Origin: Salinilacustrithrix flava
GTDB taxonomy: Bacteria; Actinomycetota; Acidimicrobiia; Acidimicrobiales; Salinilacustritrichaceae
Assembly (NCBI RefSeq): GCF_041228405.1
Contig: NZ_CP133888.1
Span: 3,224,001-3,288,000, forward strand
Direction of reading: 5' to 3'
Length of the DNA: 64,000 bases
Shown: piece by piece, positions 37,079-44,821 of the stretch
How positions within the stretch are numbered: position 1 is the stretch's first letter
Layout: every line of letters starts with the position of its first letter
The notes under the pieces: generated by a model
The model's input: the letters and a program-made list of their open reading frames with translations, nothing else
Told to the model about the DNA's origin: nothing
The model's database searches: none
Position numbers and translations under genes: made by a program

Positions 37079-38274
37079 AGAACGACTTCACCTTCACCTC
37101 CGAGTCCGTCTCGGAGGGCCATCCCGACAAGATGGCCGACCAGATCTCCGACGCCATCCTCGACGCGATCCTCGCCGAGGACCCCATGGCCCGCGTCGCG
37201 TGCGAGACCATGGTCACCACGGGCATGGCCATCGTGTCGGGTGAGATCACCACGACGGCCTACGTCGAGATCCCCGACATCGTCCGCAAGACGATCAACG
37301 GCATCGGCTACGACCGCGAGTCGATGGGCTTCGACGGCAACACGTGCGGCGTGATGACCACCATCGACCCGCAGAGCCCCGACATCGCCCAGGGCGTGGA
37401 CAAGGCGTTCGAGACCCGCTCCGGCGAGCGCGACGACGAGCTCGACGACCAGGGTGCCGGCGACCAGGGGATGATGTTCGGCTACGCGTGCGACGAGAAC
37501 GACGCGATGATGCCGACGCCGATCCACCTGGCCCACCGCCTCGCCGAGCGCCTGGCCGAGGTCCGCAAGGCCGGGATCCTCCCGTACCTGCGACCCGACT
37601 CCAAGACCCAGGTCACCATCGACTACCGCGACGGGCGCCCGGCGGCCCTCGACACGGTGCTCATCTCGACCCAGCACGCACCCGGCCACGACGCCGAGAC
37701 GCTCATCAAGCCCGACCTGATCGAGCACGTCATCCGCCCGACGCTGCCCGAGGCCTTCGCCGGCGACGACTTCCGGGTGCTGGTCAACCCCACCGGCAAG
37801 TTCGAGCTCGGCGGCCCCCACGCCGACTGCGGCCTCACCGGCCGCAAGATCATCGTGGACACCTACGGGGGCTGGGCCCGCCACGGCGGCGGCGCATTCT
37901 CCGGCAAGGACCCGTCCAAGGTCGACCGCTCCGCGGCCTACGCCACCCGTTGGGTCGCCAAGAACCTGGTGGCCGCCGGCGCCGCCTCCCGCTGCGAGGT
38001 CCAGGTCGCCTACGCCATCGGCGTGGCCCACCCGATGTCGATCATGGTGGAGACCTTCGGCACCGAGAACGTCGACCCGGCCGCCATCGAGCAGGCCGTG
38101 CGCGACGTGTTCGACCTGCGCCCCGGCGCGATCCTGCGGGACCTCGACCTGCGCCGGCCGATCTACCGCAAGACCGCCGCCTACGGGCACTTCGGCCGCA
38201 CCGGCGCCGAGGGCGAGTTCCCGTGGGAGAACACCGACCGCGTCGACGACGTGAAGTCGGCGCTCGGTCTCTAG
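37075..38274 (+). CDS. metK: S-adenosylmethionine synthetase
   Basis: Makes S-adenosylmethionine from ATP and methionine. The 399-residue protein has FTSESVSEGHPDKMADQISD at the start, the signature GAGDQGMMFGYA near residue 122, KTQVTIDY, and the P-loop-like GGGAFSGKDPSKVDRSAAY near 270. All three repeated domains are complete. The ATG lies just after CAGGGAG and overlaps the coaBC stop. No SAM riboswitch is possible here because the upstream gene occupies the leader. Confidence 0.97.
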   Translation: MKNDFTFTSESVSEGHPDKMADQISDAILDAILAEDPMARVACETMVTTGMAIVSGEITTTAYVEIPDIVRKTINGIGYDRESMGFDGNTCGVMTTIDPQSPDIAQGVDKAFETRSGERDDELDDQGAGDQGMMFGYACDENDAMMPTPIHLAHRLAERLAEVRKAGILPYLRPDSKTQVTIDYRDGRPAALDTVLISTQHAPGHDAETLIKPDLIEHVIRPTLPEAFAGDDFRVLVNPTGKFELGGPHADCGLTGRKIIVDTYGGWARHGGGAFSGKDPSKVDRSAAYATRWVAKNLVAAGAASRCEVQVAYAIGVAHPMSIMVETFGTENVDPAAIEQAVRDVFDLRPGAILRDLDLRRPIYRKTAAYGHFGRTGAEGEFPWENTDRVDDVKSALGL

Positions 38275-38376
38275 ACCGGCGCCGCACCACCGCTGAGCAC
38301 CGACGAACCCACCCTCTTCGGCGGCGACGAGCCGGAGCCACCGACCGAACCGGACCCCGCCCCGGCGGGGACGGTC

Positions 38377-40110
38377 GTGCGCGTCCTGCCCGACCAGACC
38401 GGCATCGCCAAGACCTTCGACTACGTGGTGCCCGAGGCGTGGGTGGGTCGGGTGGGGGTCGGCTCCCGGGTGCGGATCGCGCTCGGCCCCCGCCGGGTGG
38501 GCGCCTGGGTGACCGAGGTCGACGTCGACCCGCCCGCCGGCGTGACCCTGAAGCCGCTGGCCAAGCTGTCCGGCCACGGGCCGAGCGCGGAGCTGATCGA
38601 GCTGGCCCGGTGGGCGCAGTGGCGGTGGGCGGCCAAGACGCCGGTGCCGTTCCTGCGCACCGCGTCCCCCGAGCGCAACGTCGACGGCCTCCCGGCCCGG
38701 CCGGCCCGCACCCACCCCGCCGCTGCGGTGGCCGACCCCGTCGTCGGCCCGCTCCTGGCCGACGCGCTGTCGGGCGGCCCGACCGTGCTGCGGCTCCCGC
38801 CCACCGCCGACCTGGCCGCCGTCGCCCAGGGCGCCGCGTCGCTCGGCGACGCGCTGGTGATCTGCCCGTCGCACCGGATGGCCCGGCACCTGGCCGTGCG
38901 GCTGCGCCGGGCCGGCGTGCCCGTCGCCCTCCACCCGGACGAGTGGGCCCGGGCGGCGGCCGGCGGCTGCACCGTGATCGGGACCCGGGCCGCAGCGTGG
39001 GCCCCCGTGCCGGACCTGGCGGCCGTCGTCGTCCTCGACGAGCACGACGAGGTGCACCAGGAGGAGCGGTCGCCGACCTGGCACGCCCGCGACGTCGTCG
39101 TCGAGCGCGCCCGGCGCCGGGGGGTGCCCTGCGTGCTCACCTCACCGATGCCCACCCTCGAGGCGCTGCGGTTCGCCCGCCTCGTCCGCGCCGACCGGGC
39201 CACCGAGCGCGCCGGCTGGCCCGCGACGGTGGTGGCGGACCGCACCGAGGAGCCTCCGGGCCGCAACGCCCTGTTCTCCCCCCAGCTCGTCGACGTCGTC
39301 CGCAGCGGCGCCCGGGTGCTCTGCGTGCTCAACCAGAAGGGACGGGCCGCACTGCTCGGCTGCGCCGGGTGCGGCGAGATCGTGCGCTGCGACGCCTGCC
39401 ACGCCGCGGTCGCCAAGCCCGGTGACGAGCTCGTCTGCCGGCGCTGCGGGACGACCCGACCCGTGATCTGCGCGACGTGCGGCAGCATCGACCTCAAGGT
39501 CATCCGCATGGGCGTCAACCGGGTGGTCGAGGACCTGGAGGCCCTGAGCGGCGAGCGGGTCGTGGCCGTCACCGCGGAGACCCCGGCCGCCGAGGTCGAC
39601 AGCGCCCGCCTCTACGTCGGCACCGAGGCCGTGCTCCACCAGGTCGGCCGGGCCGACGTCGTCGCGTTCCTCGATCTGGACCAGGAGCTGTTCGCGCCCC
39701 GGTACCGGGCGGCCGAGCAGGCCCTCGGCCTGGTCGCGCGAGCCGCCCGGATCGTCGGCGGTCGAGGGGAGGGCGGGCGCGTGCTGCTCCAGACCCGGGC
39801 ACCCGAGCACGAGGTGTGCCGGGCCGCGCTGCTCGGCGATCCGGAGCGGGTCGCCGTGGTCGAGGACGAGCGCCGGGAGATGCTGGGGTTCCCTCCGCAC
39901 ATCGCGCTGGCCGAGGTCGGCGACCAGGCGGGGGAGGCGTTCGTGGCGGCGCTCGTCGAGTCGGCCCCGCCGGAGGTGCAGGTGCAGGGTCCCGTCGACG
40001 GGGCGTGGCGGGTCAAGGCCCCCGACCACCAGGTGCTGTGCGACTCGCTCGCCGCCGTGCACCGGCCGTCGGGGCGGCTGCGCCTGTCCGTCGACCCCCT
40101 GCGGGTCTAG
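38377..40110 (+). CDS. priA: PriA-like primosomal protein N', helicase motif degenerate
   Basis: Replication-restart protein homologue of 577 residues. It has the N-terminal 3'-DNA-binding domain (RVLPDQTGIAKTFDYVVPE), a remnant DEAH region (VVVLDEHDEVHQEERSPTWH), zinc-binding cysteines (CAGCGEIVRCDACH and CRRCGTTRPVICATCG) and the C-terminal domain. The Walker A sequence (GxTGSGKT in active PriA) is replaced by TVLRLPPTADLA, so ATP-driven unwinding is unlikely, as noted for mycobacterial PriA. The frame stays open back to the metK stop; a CTG at 38293 would add an acidic 28-residue N-terminus. It ends convergently, overlapping the methyltransferase gene by 4 bases. Confidence 0.9.
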   Translation: MRVLPDQTGIAKTFDYVVPEAWVGRVGVGSRVRIALGPRRVGAWVTEVDVDPPAGVTLKPLAKLSGHGPSAELIELARWAQWRWAAKTPVPFLRTASPERNVDGLPARPARTHPAAAVADPVVGPLLADALSGGPTVLRLPPTADLAAVAQGAASLGDALVICPSHRMARHLAVRLRRAGVPVALHPDEWARAAAGGCTVIGTRAAAWAPVPDLAAVVVLDEHDEVHQEERSPTWHARDVVVERARRRGVPCVLTSPMPTLEALRFARLVRADRATERAGWPATVVADRTEEPPGRNALFSPQLVDVVRSGARVLCVLNQKGRAALLGCAGCGEIVRCDACHAAVAKPGDELVCRRCGTTRPVICATCGSIDLKVIRMGVNRVVEDLEALSGERVVAVTAETPAAEVDSARLYVGTEAVLHQVGRADVVAFLDLDQELFAPRYRAAEQALGLVARAARIVGGRGEGGRVLLQTRAPEHEVCRAALLGDPERVAVVEDERREMLGFPPHIALAEVGDQAGEAFVAALVESAPPEVQVQGPVDGAWRVKAPDHQVLCDSLAAVHRPSGRLRLSVDPLRV

Positions 40111-40751
40111 GCCCGCTGCGACCGGAGCAGGCGATAGCCGCGCTTGGAGGCCAGGCGCTCGGTGGGGAACCCCTGCTCGCCCAGCCAGCGCTGCATGGAG
40201 TCGGCGCCCAGGTTCCGTCCCATCACCAGGACGGCCTCGCCGTCCGGGGTGAGCCGCTCGAGCCAGCGGAGCAGCAGGTCGTGCAGCGCGTCCTTGCCGA
40301 TGCGGATCGGCGGGTTCGACCAGATCAGGTCGTAGCGCAGCGCCGGGTCGACCTCGTCCGGGGCGCGGACGTCCACGTTGGTGCAGCCGAGCGCCTCCGC
40401 GTTGCGGGTGCACAGCTCCCGGCTGCGCTCGTTGACGTCGACGGCGACGATGCGGGCGTCGGGCCGCTCCCGGGCCAGGACCAGGGCGATGGGGCCGTAG
40501 CCGCAGCCGAGGTCGAGGAACGTGCCGGTGGGCGGCGGCGCCGGCGCGGCATCGAGCAGGAACGCGGTGCCGGGGTCGAGCCGGCGGGGGCTGAACGTGG
40601 CCGAGTCGGTGGCCAGCTCGAAGCGGTCGCCGTGCAGGTCCACGACGATGTGGCCCGGCCGACGGCGCGCGGTCGGCGCCTCGGCGAAGTAGTGGCCCTC
40701 GGCACCCCCCGTGGTGGGCTCGGTCGACGGCTGGTCCGGTGGGGCACCCAC
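40107..40751 (-). CDS. RsmC-like class I SAM-dependent methyltransferase
   Basis: A 214-residue protein with the small-subunit rRNA (guanine) methyltransferase pattern: FSPRRLDPGTAFLLDA, motif I FLDLGCGYGPIALVLAR near residue 85, IVAVDVNERSRELCTRNAEA and the catalytic IWSNPPIRIG (NPPF/I type) near 146. This is the RsmC/RlmG-like, C-terminal-domain-only form common in actinobacteria. The target base is not determined. The GTG at 40751 is chosen because TACCGT lies 7 bases upstream; longer frames would run through the def gene. Confidence 0.88.
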   Translation of the reverse strand: MGAPPDQPSTEPTTGGAEGHYFAEAPTARRRPGHIVVDLHGDRFELATDSATFSPRRLDPGTAFLLDAAPAPPPTGTFLDLGCGYGPIALVLARERPDARIVAVDVNERSRELCTRNAEALGCTNVDVRAPDEVDPALRYDLIWSNPPIRIGKDALHDLLLRWLERLTPDGEAVLVMGRNLGADSMQRWLGEQGFPTERLASKRGYRLLRSQRA

Positions 40752-40758
40752 GGCGGCG

Positions 40759-40764
40759 ACGGTA
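40759..40764 (-). promoter_or_regulatory. -10-like box TACCGT of the RsmC-like gene
   Basis: On the minus strand TACCGT ends 7 bases before the GTG at 40751. It shares its TA dinucleotide with the oppositely directed def box at 40763-40768. Confidence 0.5.
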
Positions 40765-40768
40765 GCCT
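40763..40768 (+). promoter_or_regulatory. -10-like box TAGCCT of def
   Basis: TAGCCT lies 10 bases before the def ATG at 40779. The divergent methyltransferase box overlaps it by two bases, so the two promoters cannot both be occupied at once. Confidence 0.5.
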
Positions 40769-40778
40769 CGGCCCCGTC

Positions 40779-41321
40779 ATGAGCGCGCCCTACAACATCC
40801 GAGTCGTCGGCGATCCGGTGCTGCGCGCCTCCGCCGCCGAGATCACCGACATCGACGGCAAGCTGGTCAAGCTGGCCCACGACATGCTCGACACCATGTA
40901 CGAGGCCCCCGGCCTCGGCCTGGCCGCCCCCCAGATCGGGGTGGGCAAGCGCCTCTTCGTCTACGACCTCGACCCCGAGGCCCGGGCCGACCCGCACGTG
41001 CTGGTCAACCCCCGCATCGTCGAGTCCGACGGCGAGTGGACCTACGAGGAGGGTTGCCTGTCGATCCCGGGGCTGTCCTTCGAGATCGTGCGACCCAAGG
41101 TCGTGCACCTCGTCGGCGTCGACCTGGACGGCAACGAGGTCTCGATCGAGGCCGACGAGCTCACCGCCCGGCTGTTCCAGCACGAGCTGGACCACCTCGA
41201 CGGCGTGCTCATGACCGAGCGCATGGACCCGGACACGAAGAAGCAGGCCCTCAAGGAGATCCGGCGCATCCGCGATGGCTTCGAGGTCGCCCCCCGGGAG
41301 ACGTCGGGCTTCTTCTCCTGA
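40779..41321 (+). CDS. def: Peptide deformylase
   Basis: Removes the formyl group from nascent proteins. The 180-residue protein has the three catalytic motifs: GLGLAAPQIG near residue 45, EEGCLSIPG near 90 (metal Cys) and FQHELDHLDGVL near 132 (two metal His and catalytic Glu). The C-terminus is basic. It leads the def-fmt-rsmB group and pairs functionally with fmt directly downstream. Confidence 0.97.
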   Translation: MSAPYNIRVVGDPVLRASAAEITDIDGKLVKLAHDMLDTMYEAPGLGLAAPQIGVGKRLFVYDLDPEARADPHVLVNPRIVESDGEWTYEEGCLSIPGLSFEIVRPKVVHLVGVDLDGNEVSIEADELTARLFQHELDHLDGVLMTERMDPDTKKQALKEIRRIRDGFEVAPRETSGFFS

Positions 41322-41338
41322 GCCGAGCGACCCGCCCC

Positions 41339-42187
41339 GTGCGCCCCCGCTCGCTCGTCTACCTCGGCACCCCGGCCATGTCGGTGCCGCCGCTGCGCGC
41401 CCTGCACGCCGCCGGCTTCGACATCCGCCTCGTCGTCACCAACCCCGACACCCGACGCGGGCGGGGCGGCAAGACCGCGCCGAGCCCGGTGAAGGCCGCT
41501 GCGGTCGACCTCGGCATCCCGGTGTCCCACACGGTCGACGACGTGCTCGATGCCGGCGCCGACCTCGGAGTCGTCGTCGCCTTCGGCCGCATCATCCGGC
41601 CCCACGTGCTCGCCGAGCTGCCGATGGTGAACCTGCACTTCTCCCTGCTGCCCCGCTGGCGCGGCGCGGCCCCGGTCGAACGGGCGATCCTGGCCGGCGA
41701 CGAGCGCACCGGCGTGGACCTGATGGTGGTGGAGGAGGGCCTCGACACCGGTGCGGTGCACGCCCGGACCGAGCTCGACATCGGCCCCGACGAGACCGCG
41801 GAGGAGCTCCGCGCCCGCCTGGTCGACGCCGGCACCGAGCTGCTCGTCTCGACGCTGCAGTCCGGGCTGGGCGAGCCGACGCCGCAGGTGGGGGAGCCGG
41901 AGTACGCCCACAAGCTCGGCCCGGACGACCTTCGCATCGACTGGCACGCACCCGCCGAGCGGATCCACCGCCAGGTGCGGGTCGGCGGCGCCTGGACCAC
42001 GCTGGCAGGGGAGCGGTTCAAGGTCTGGCGCACCTCCCTGCAACCGGGCGGCGACGGCGTGGTCCACCCGACCGGCACCGCGCCGATCGAGCTGCTCGAG
42101 GTCCAGCCCGCCGGCAAGGCCCGGATGGCGGCGTCGGCGTGGGCCAACGGCGCCCGCTGGTCCGACGGCGACCGGCTCGGCACATGA
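41339..42187 (+). CDS. fmt: Methionyl-tRNA formyltransferase
   Basis: Formylates initiator Met-tRNA. The 282-residue protein starts SLVYLGTPAMSVPPLRALHA and carries TNPDTRRGRGGK, the catalytic segment VNLHFSLLPRWRGAAPVERA near residue 98 and VVEEGLDTGAVHARTE near 133, then a C-terminal OB-like domain. Total length is about 30 residues shorter than E. coli Fmt, mainly in the C-terminal part. GTG at 41339 is the first start giving the Rossmann strand; def ends 17 bases earlier. The stop overlaps rsmB. Confidence 0.95.
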   Translation: MRPRSLVYLGTPAMSVPPLRALHAAGFDIRLVVTNPDTRRGRGGKTAPSPVKAAAVDLGIPVSHTVDDVLDAGADLGVVVAFGRIIRPHVLAELPMVNLHFSLLPRWRGAAPVERAILAGDERTGVDLMVVEEGLDTGAVHARTELDIGPDETAEELRARLVDAGTELLVSTLQSGLGEPTPQVGEPEYAHKLGPDDLRIDWHAPAERIHRQVRVGGAWTTLAGERFKVWRTSLQPGGDGVVHPTGTAPIELLEVQPAGKARMAASAWANGARWSDGDRLGT

Positions 42188-43347
42188 GCGCGCCCCGCCC
42201 GCCCCGGTCCACCCGGAAGTCAAAGCCCACCCGGAAGTCGAAGCCGAAGCCCCCGGTCGACGCCGCCGGCGTGGCCGTGCGCCGCGCCGCGCTCGACGTC
42301 CTCGGCCGCATCGAGGAGGAGGGGGCCTACGCCAACCTGGCGACCAACGCCGTCCTCGGGCGCAGCGACCTGGCCGATCGCGACCGGCACTTCGTCACCG
42401 AGCTGGTCTTCGGCACCACCCGCATGCGCCGGGCGTGCGAGCACCTCGTGACGCAGCACCGCACCGGTGGGATGTCGCCCCGGGTGGCCGCCGCGCTGCG
42501 CCTCGGCGCCTACCAGCTCGCGTTCGGCGGGGTCGCCCCCCACGCCGCGGTGAGCACCACGGTCGGGGCGGCACCGAAGCCGGCTCGCGGCCTCGTGAAC
42601 GCCGTCCTGCGCCGGATCGCCGACGACGTGGCGGCCGGCGTCGAGTGGCCCGACCTGGCCACCGAGCTGTCGTACCCCGACTGGATCGTCACCGCCCTCA
42701 CCGAGCGCCTGGGCGCCGATGCCGCGACGTCGGTGCTGCGGACGATGAACCACGCCGCCACCACCCACGTGCGCGACGACGGCTACGTGCAGGACGCCGC
42801 CTCCCAGCGGGTCGTCGCCTCGGTGGGGGCCGGCCCGGGCGAGCTCGTCCTCGACGCCTGCGCCGCCCCGGGCGGCAAGGCCACCGGCCTGGCCGCCACC
42901 GGTGCCTCCGTGGTCGCCGCCGACCCGTCCCCGGCGCGGGCCCGGCTCGTGGTGGGCAACCGGGACCGGCTCGGTCTCGACCTACCCGTGGTCGTCGCCG
43001 ATGCCGCCGCGTCCCCCTACCGATCGGGCGCGTTCGACCGGGTGCTGGTCGACGCACCCTGCTCCGGGCTCGGCGTGCTCCGACGACGCCCCGACGCCCG
43101 CTGGCGCATCGACGCGGACGCCCCGGCCCGGTTGGCCGAGCTCCAGGTCCGCCTCCTGCGCGAGGCCGCTCGCGTCGTGGCTCCCGGGGGCTCGCTCGTC
43201 TACAGCGTGTGCACGCTCACCGAGGCCGAGAACCAGGGCGTCGTCGATGCCGTCGACCTCGCCGGCTTCGAGCTCGAGGGCACCGAGACCATGGTCCCCG
43301 ACGACGATGCCGATGGCATGTACGTGGCCCGATGGCGCCGTCCCTAG
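42184..43347 (+). CDS. rsmB: 16S rRNA (cytosine-967-C5)-methyltransferase RsmB
   Basis: A 387-residue RNA m5C methyltransferase. The N-terminus has a short tandem basic repeat (TRKSKPTRKSKPKPP), then a NusB-like RNA-binding domain (about 25-160) and the catalytic NOL1/Sun domain. SAM motif I is LDACAAPGGKATGLA near residue 220, VLVDAPCSGLGVLRRRPDAR near 285 contains the release Cys, and VYSVCTLTEAEN near 340 the nucleophile Cys. The ATG overlaps the fmt stop by 4 bases. The TAG stop is part of the proposed mog -10 box. Confidence 0.94.
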   Translation: MSAPRPPRSTRKSKPTRKSKPKPPVDAAGVAVRRAALDVLGRIEEEGAYANLATNAVLGRSDLADRDRHFVTELVFGTTRMRRACEHLVTQHRTGGMSPRVAAALRLGAYQLAFGGVAPHAAVSTTVGAAPKPARGLVNAVLRRIADDVAAGVEWPDLATELSYPDWIVTALTERLGADAATSVLRTMNHAATTHVRDDGYVQDAASQRVVASVGAGPGELVLDACAAPGGKATGLAATGASVVAADPSPARARLVVGNRDRLGLDLPVVVADAAASPYRSGAFDRVLVDAPCSGLGVLRRRPDARWRIDADAPARLAELQVRLLREAARVVAPGGSLVYSVCTLTEAENQGVVDAVDLAGFELEGTETMVPDDDADGMYVARWRRP

Positions 43348-43350
43348 GCT
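43345..43350 (+). promoter_or_regulatory. -10-like box TAGGCT of mog, formed by the rsmB stop codon
   Basis: TAGGCT begins with the TAG stop of rsmB and ends 8 bases before the mog GTG at 43359. No Shine-Dalgarno site is present. Confidence 0.5.
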
Positions 43351-43358
43351 CCCACGCC

Positions 43359-43823
43359 GTGGAGCACGCCAAGATCCTGACCGTCTCCGATGGCGTCGTG
43401 GCGGGCACCCGAGAGGACCGCTCCGGCCAAGCCGTCGAGGACCACCTCCGCGCCAACGGCTTCGAGATCGACGACCGCCTCGTCGTCGCCGACGGCATCG
43501 AGTCGGTGGCCCGCGCCCTGCGCGCCCTGGCCGACGGCTGGGCTGGTCTGCTCGTGACCACCGGCGGCACCGGCTTCGGGCCCCGGGACCTGACCCCCGA
43601 GGGCACGCGGGCCGTGCTCGACCGCGAGGCCCCCGGGCTGGCCGAGGCCATGCGCCTGGTCAGCCCGCTCGGCCGGCTCAGCCGCCAGACCGCGGGCACC
43701 ATCGACGCCGCCCTGGTCCTGAACCTGCCGGGGTCCACCAACGGGTGCATCGAGTGCCTCGACGCCGTCCTCGACGTCGTGCCCCACGCCCTCGAGCTCC
43801 TCCGCGGCGACCGCCCCCACTGA
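43359..43823 (+). CDS. MoaB/Mog-type molybdopterin biosynthesis protein
   Basis: A 154-residue protein of the molybdopterin adenylyltransferase family. Hallmarks are KILTVSDGVVAGTREDRSGQ near the start, LLVTTGGTGFGPRDLTPEGT near residue 67 (the GGTG substrate loop and DLTPE) and LVLNLPGSTNGCIECLDAV near 128. MoaB and Mog differ only subtly, so which one this is cannot be decided by eye. No other molybdenum-cofactor gene is nearby. The gene ends convergently with the response-regulator gene. Confidence 0.88.
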   Translation: MEHAKILTVSDGVVAGTREDRSGQAVEDHLRANGFEIDDRLVVADGIESVARALRALADGWAGLLVTTGGTGFGPRDLTPEGTRAVLDREAPGLAEAMRLVSPLGRLSRQTAGTIDAALVLNLPGSTNGCIECLDAVLDVVPHALELLRGDRPH

Positions 43824-43840
43824 CCGTTCCGGCTGAACGG
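43824..43840. terminator. Hairpin between convergent mog and the response-regulator gene
   Basis: CCGTTC-CGGCT-GAACGG is a perfect 6-bp stem filling the 18-base gap between the two stop codons. Likely a shared terminator; no T-run follows. Confidence 0.45.
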
Positions 43841-43841
43841 C

Positions 43842-44702
43842 CTAGATCATCCGCAGCGGATCGCCGGTCGTGGGCTCGTCGAAGAGCACGGCCTCCACGG
43901 CGTGGTCGAGCATCGTCCCGGCCGGCATGCCCTTGCGCACGTGGCCGTAGACGCCGACGGGCGTGCCGCGGTCCACCTCCCGGGCCCACACCTCCCGGAT
44001 CCGGCAGAACACCGCCTCGGGTGCCTCCGGGTGCGACGCGACCGCCAGCAGCAGCGGGACCCCATCGGGGGACAGGCTCACCCGGTCCTGGTCCCGGCGC
44101 ACCGACGCCGCGCACCGGGCGAGGGCGAGCCGGTGATCGGTGCGCAGCACGTGGTCCCAGCTGCCGGCGTCCGAGGCCGTCGGGATGAGGTCGAGGGCCA
44201 GCACGGCGTCGCCGCTGAGCAGGCCCTCGGCCGCCTTGCGGAACGATGACCACGGCTCCAACCCGCTGAGGCTGAGGGCTTCCGGCGGGTCGAGCGCCGG
44301 TATCGGCCGGGCCACCGGCCGGCGGAGGTCGTGGCGGAGGGAGCCGCCGTGGGCGAGGTCGCCGAGGACCACCTCGAGGGCCGGGAAGTCCGGCTTCTCC
44401 ACCACGGCGGTGGCGCCGGCGGCGAGCAGGCCGTCGAGATCCCCGACGTGGGACGAGAACACCACCACCTTGGTCTCCGGACGCTCGGCGACCAGGTGGC
44501 GGAGCAGGTCCTCGCCCCGGCCGTCGCGGAGGGCGAGGTCGAGCACGACGACGTCGGCGTGGACCCGGTCGATGACCTCCAGCGCCTCGGACGGGCTCTC
44601 CGCCTCGGCACACACCTCGTAGCCGATGGGGCCGATGACCCTCGTCAGCACGCAGCGCAGCAACGGGTCGTCATCGCACACGACCGCAGATCTCGGCGCC
44701 AT
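43842..44702 (-). CDS. Response regulator with REC domain and unusual C-terminal domain
   Basis: A 286-residue protein. Residues 1-120 form a receiver domain with the acidic pocket VVCDDDP, phospho-acceptor Asp in VVVLDLALRDGRGED near residue 53, VVVFSSHVG and the conserved Lys in AVVEKPDFPALE. The remaining 150 residues are not a helix-turn-helix output domain. They hold a helical region and a segment (DQDRVSLSPDGVPLLLA to ALD-like AVEAVLFDEP) whose order of strands and helices resembles a degenerate GGDEF domain without its active-site motif; this is a weak suggestion. AGGGGAG precedes the ATG. No kinase gene is adjacent. Confidence 0.8.
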   Translation of the reverse strand: MAPRSAVVCDDDPLLRCVLTRVIGPIGYEVCAEAESPSEALEVIDRVHADVVVLDLALRDGRGEDLLRHLVAERPETKVVVFSSHVGDLDGLLAAGATAVVEKPDFPALEVVLGDLAHGGSLRHDLRRPVARPIPALDPPEALSLSGLEPWSSFRKAAEGLLSGDAVLALDLIPTASDAGSWDHVLRTDHRLALARCAASVRRDQDRVSLSPDGVPLLLAVASHPEAPEAVFCRIREVWAREVDRGTPVGVYGHVRKGMPAGTMLDHAVEAVLFDEPTTGDPLRMI

Positions 44703-44809
44703 CGTCTCCCCTCGCGCTCGCACCGTGCCCGCCGGACCCGGACGGACTCCGGACAGTCTGGCGAGATCGGCGAAGTCGGCGGGGGATGGGGCGGGCTCGG
44801 AGGCGCTTG

Positions 44810-44815
44810 TACGCT
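44810..44815 (+). promoter_or_regulatory. -10-like box TACGCT of ribD
   Basis: TACGCT lies 6 bases before the ribD GTG at 44822; no Shine-Dalgarno site and no FMN-riboswitch-like sequence is present ahead of it. Confidence 0.5.
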
Positions 44816-44821
44816 CGGCCG

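Noticed and set aside
37000..37080. SAM riboswitch upstream of metK
   Set aside because: metK overlaps coaBC and no riboswitch-like aptamer can be placed there.
37344..39425. A 693-codon frame over metK and priA
   Set aside because: Arg/Pro-rich shadow of metK and priA; both real genes have intact signatures.
44703..44821. FMN riboswitch upstream of ribD
   Set aside because: The 119-base gap lacks the conserved RFN elements such as AGGGYG or GATTCAG-type segments; the -10-like box is too close to the start for a leader.
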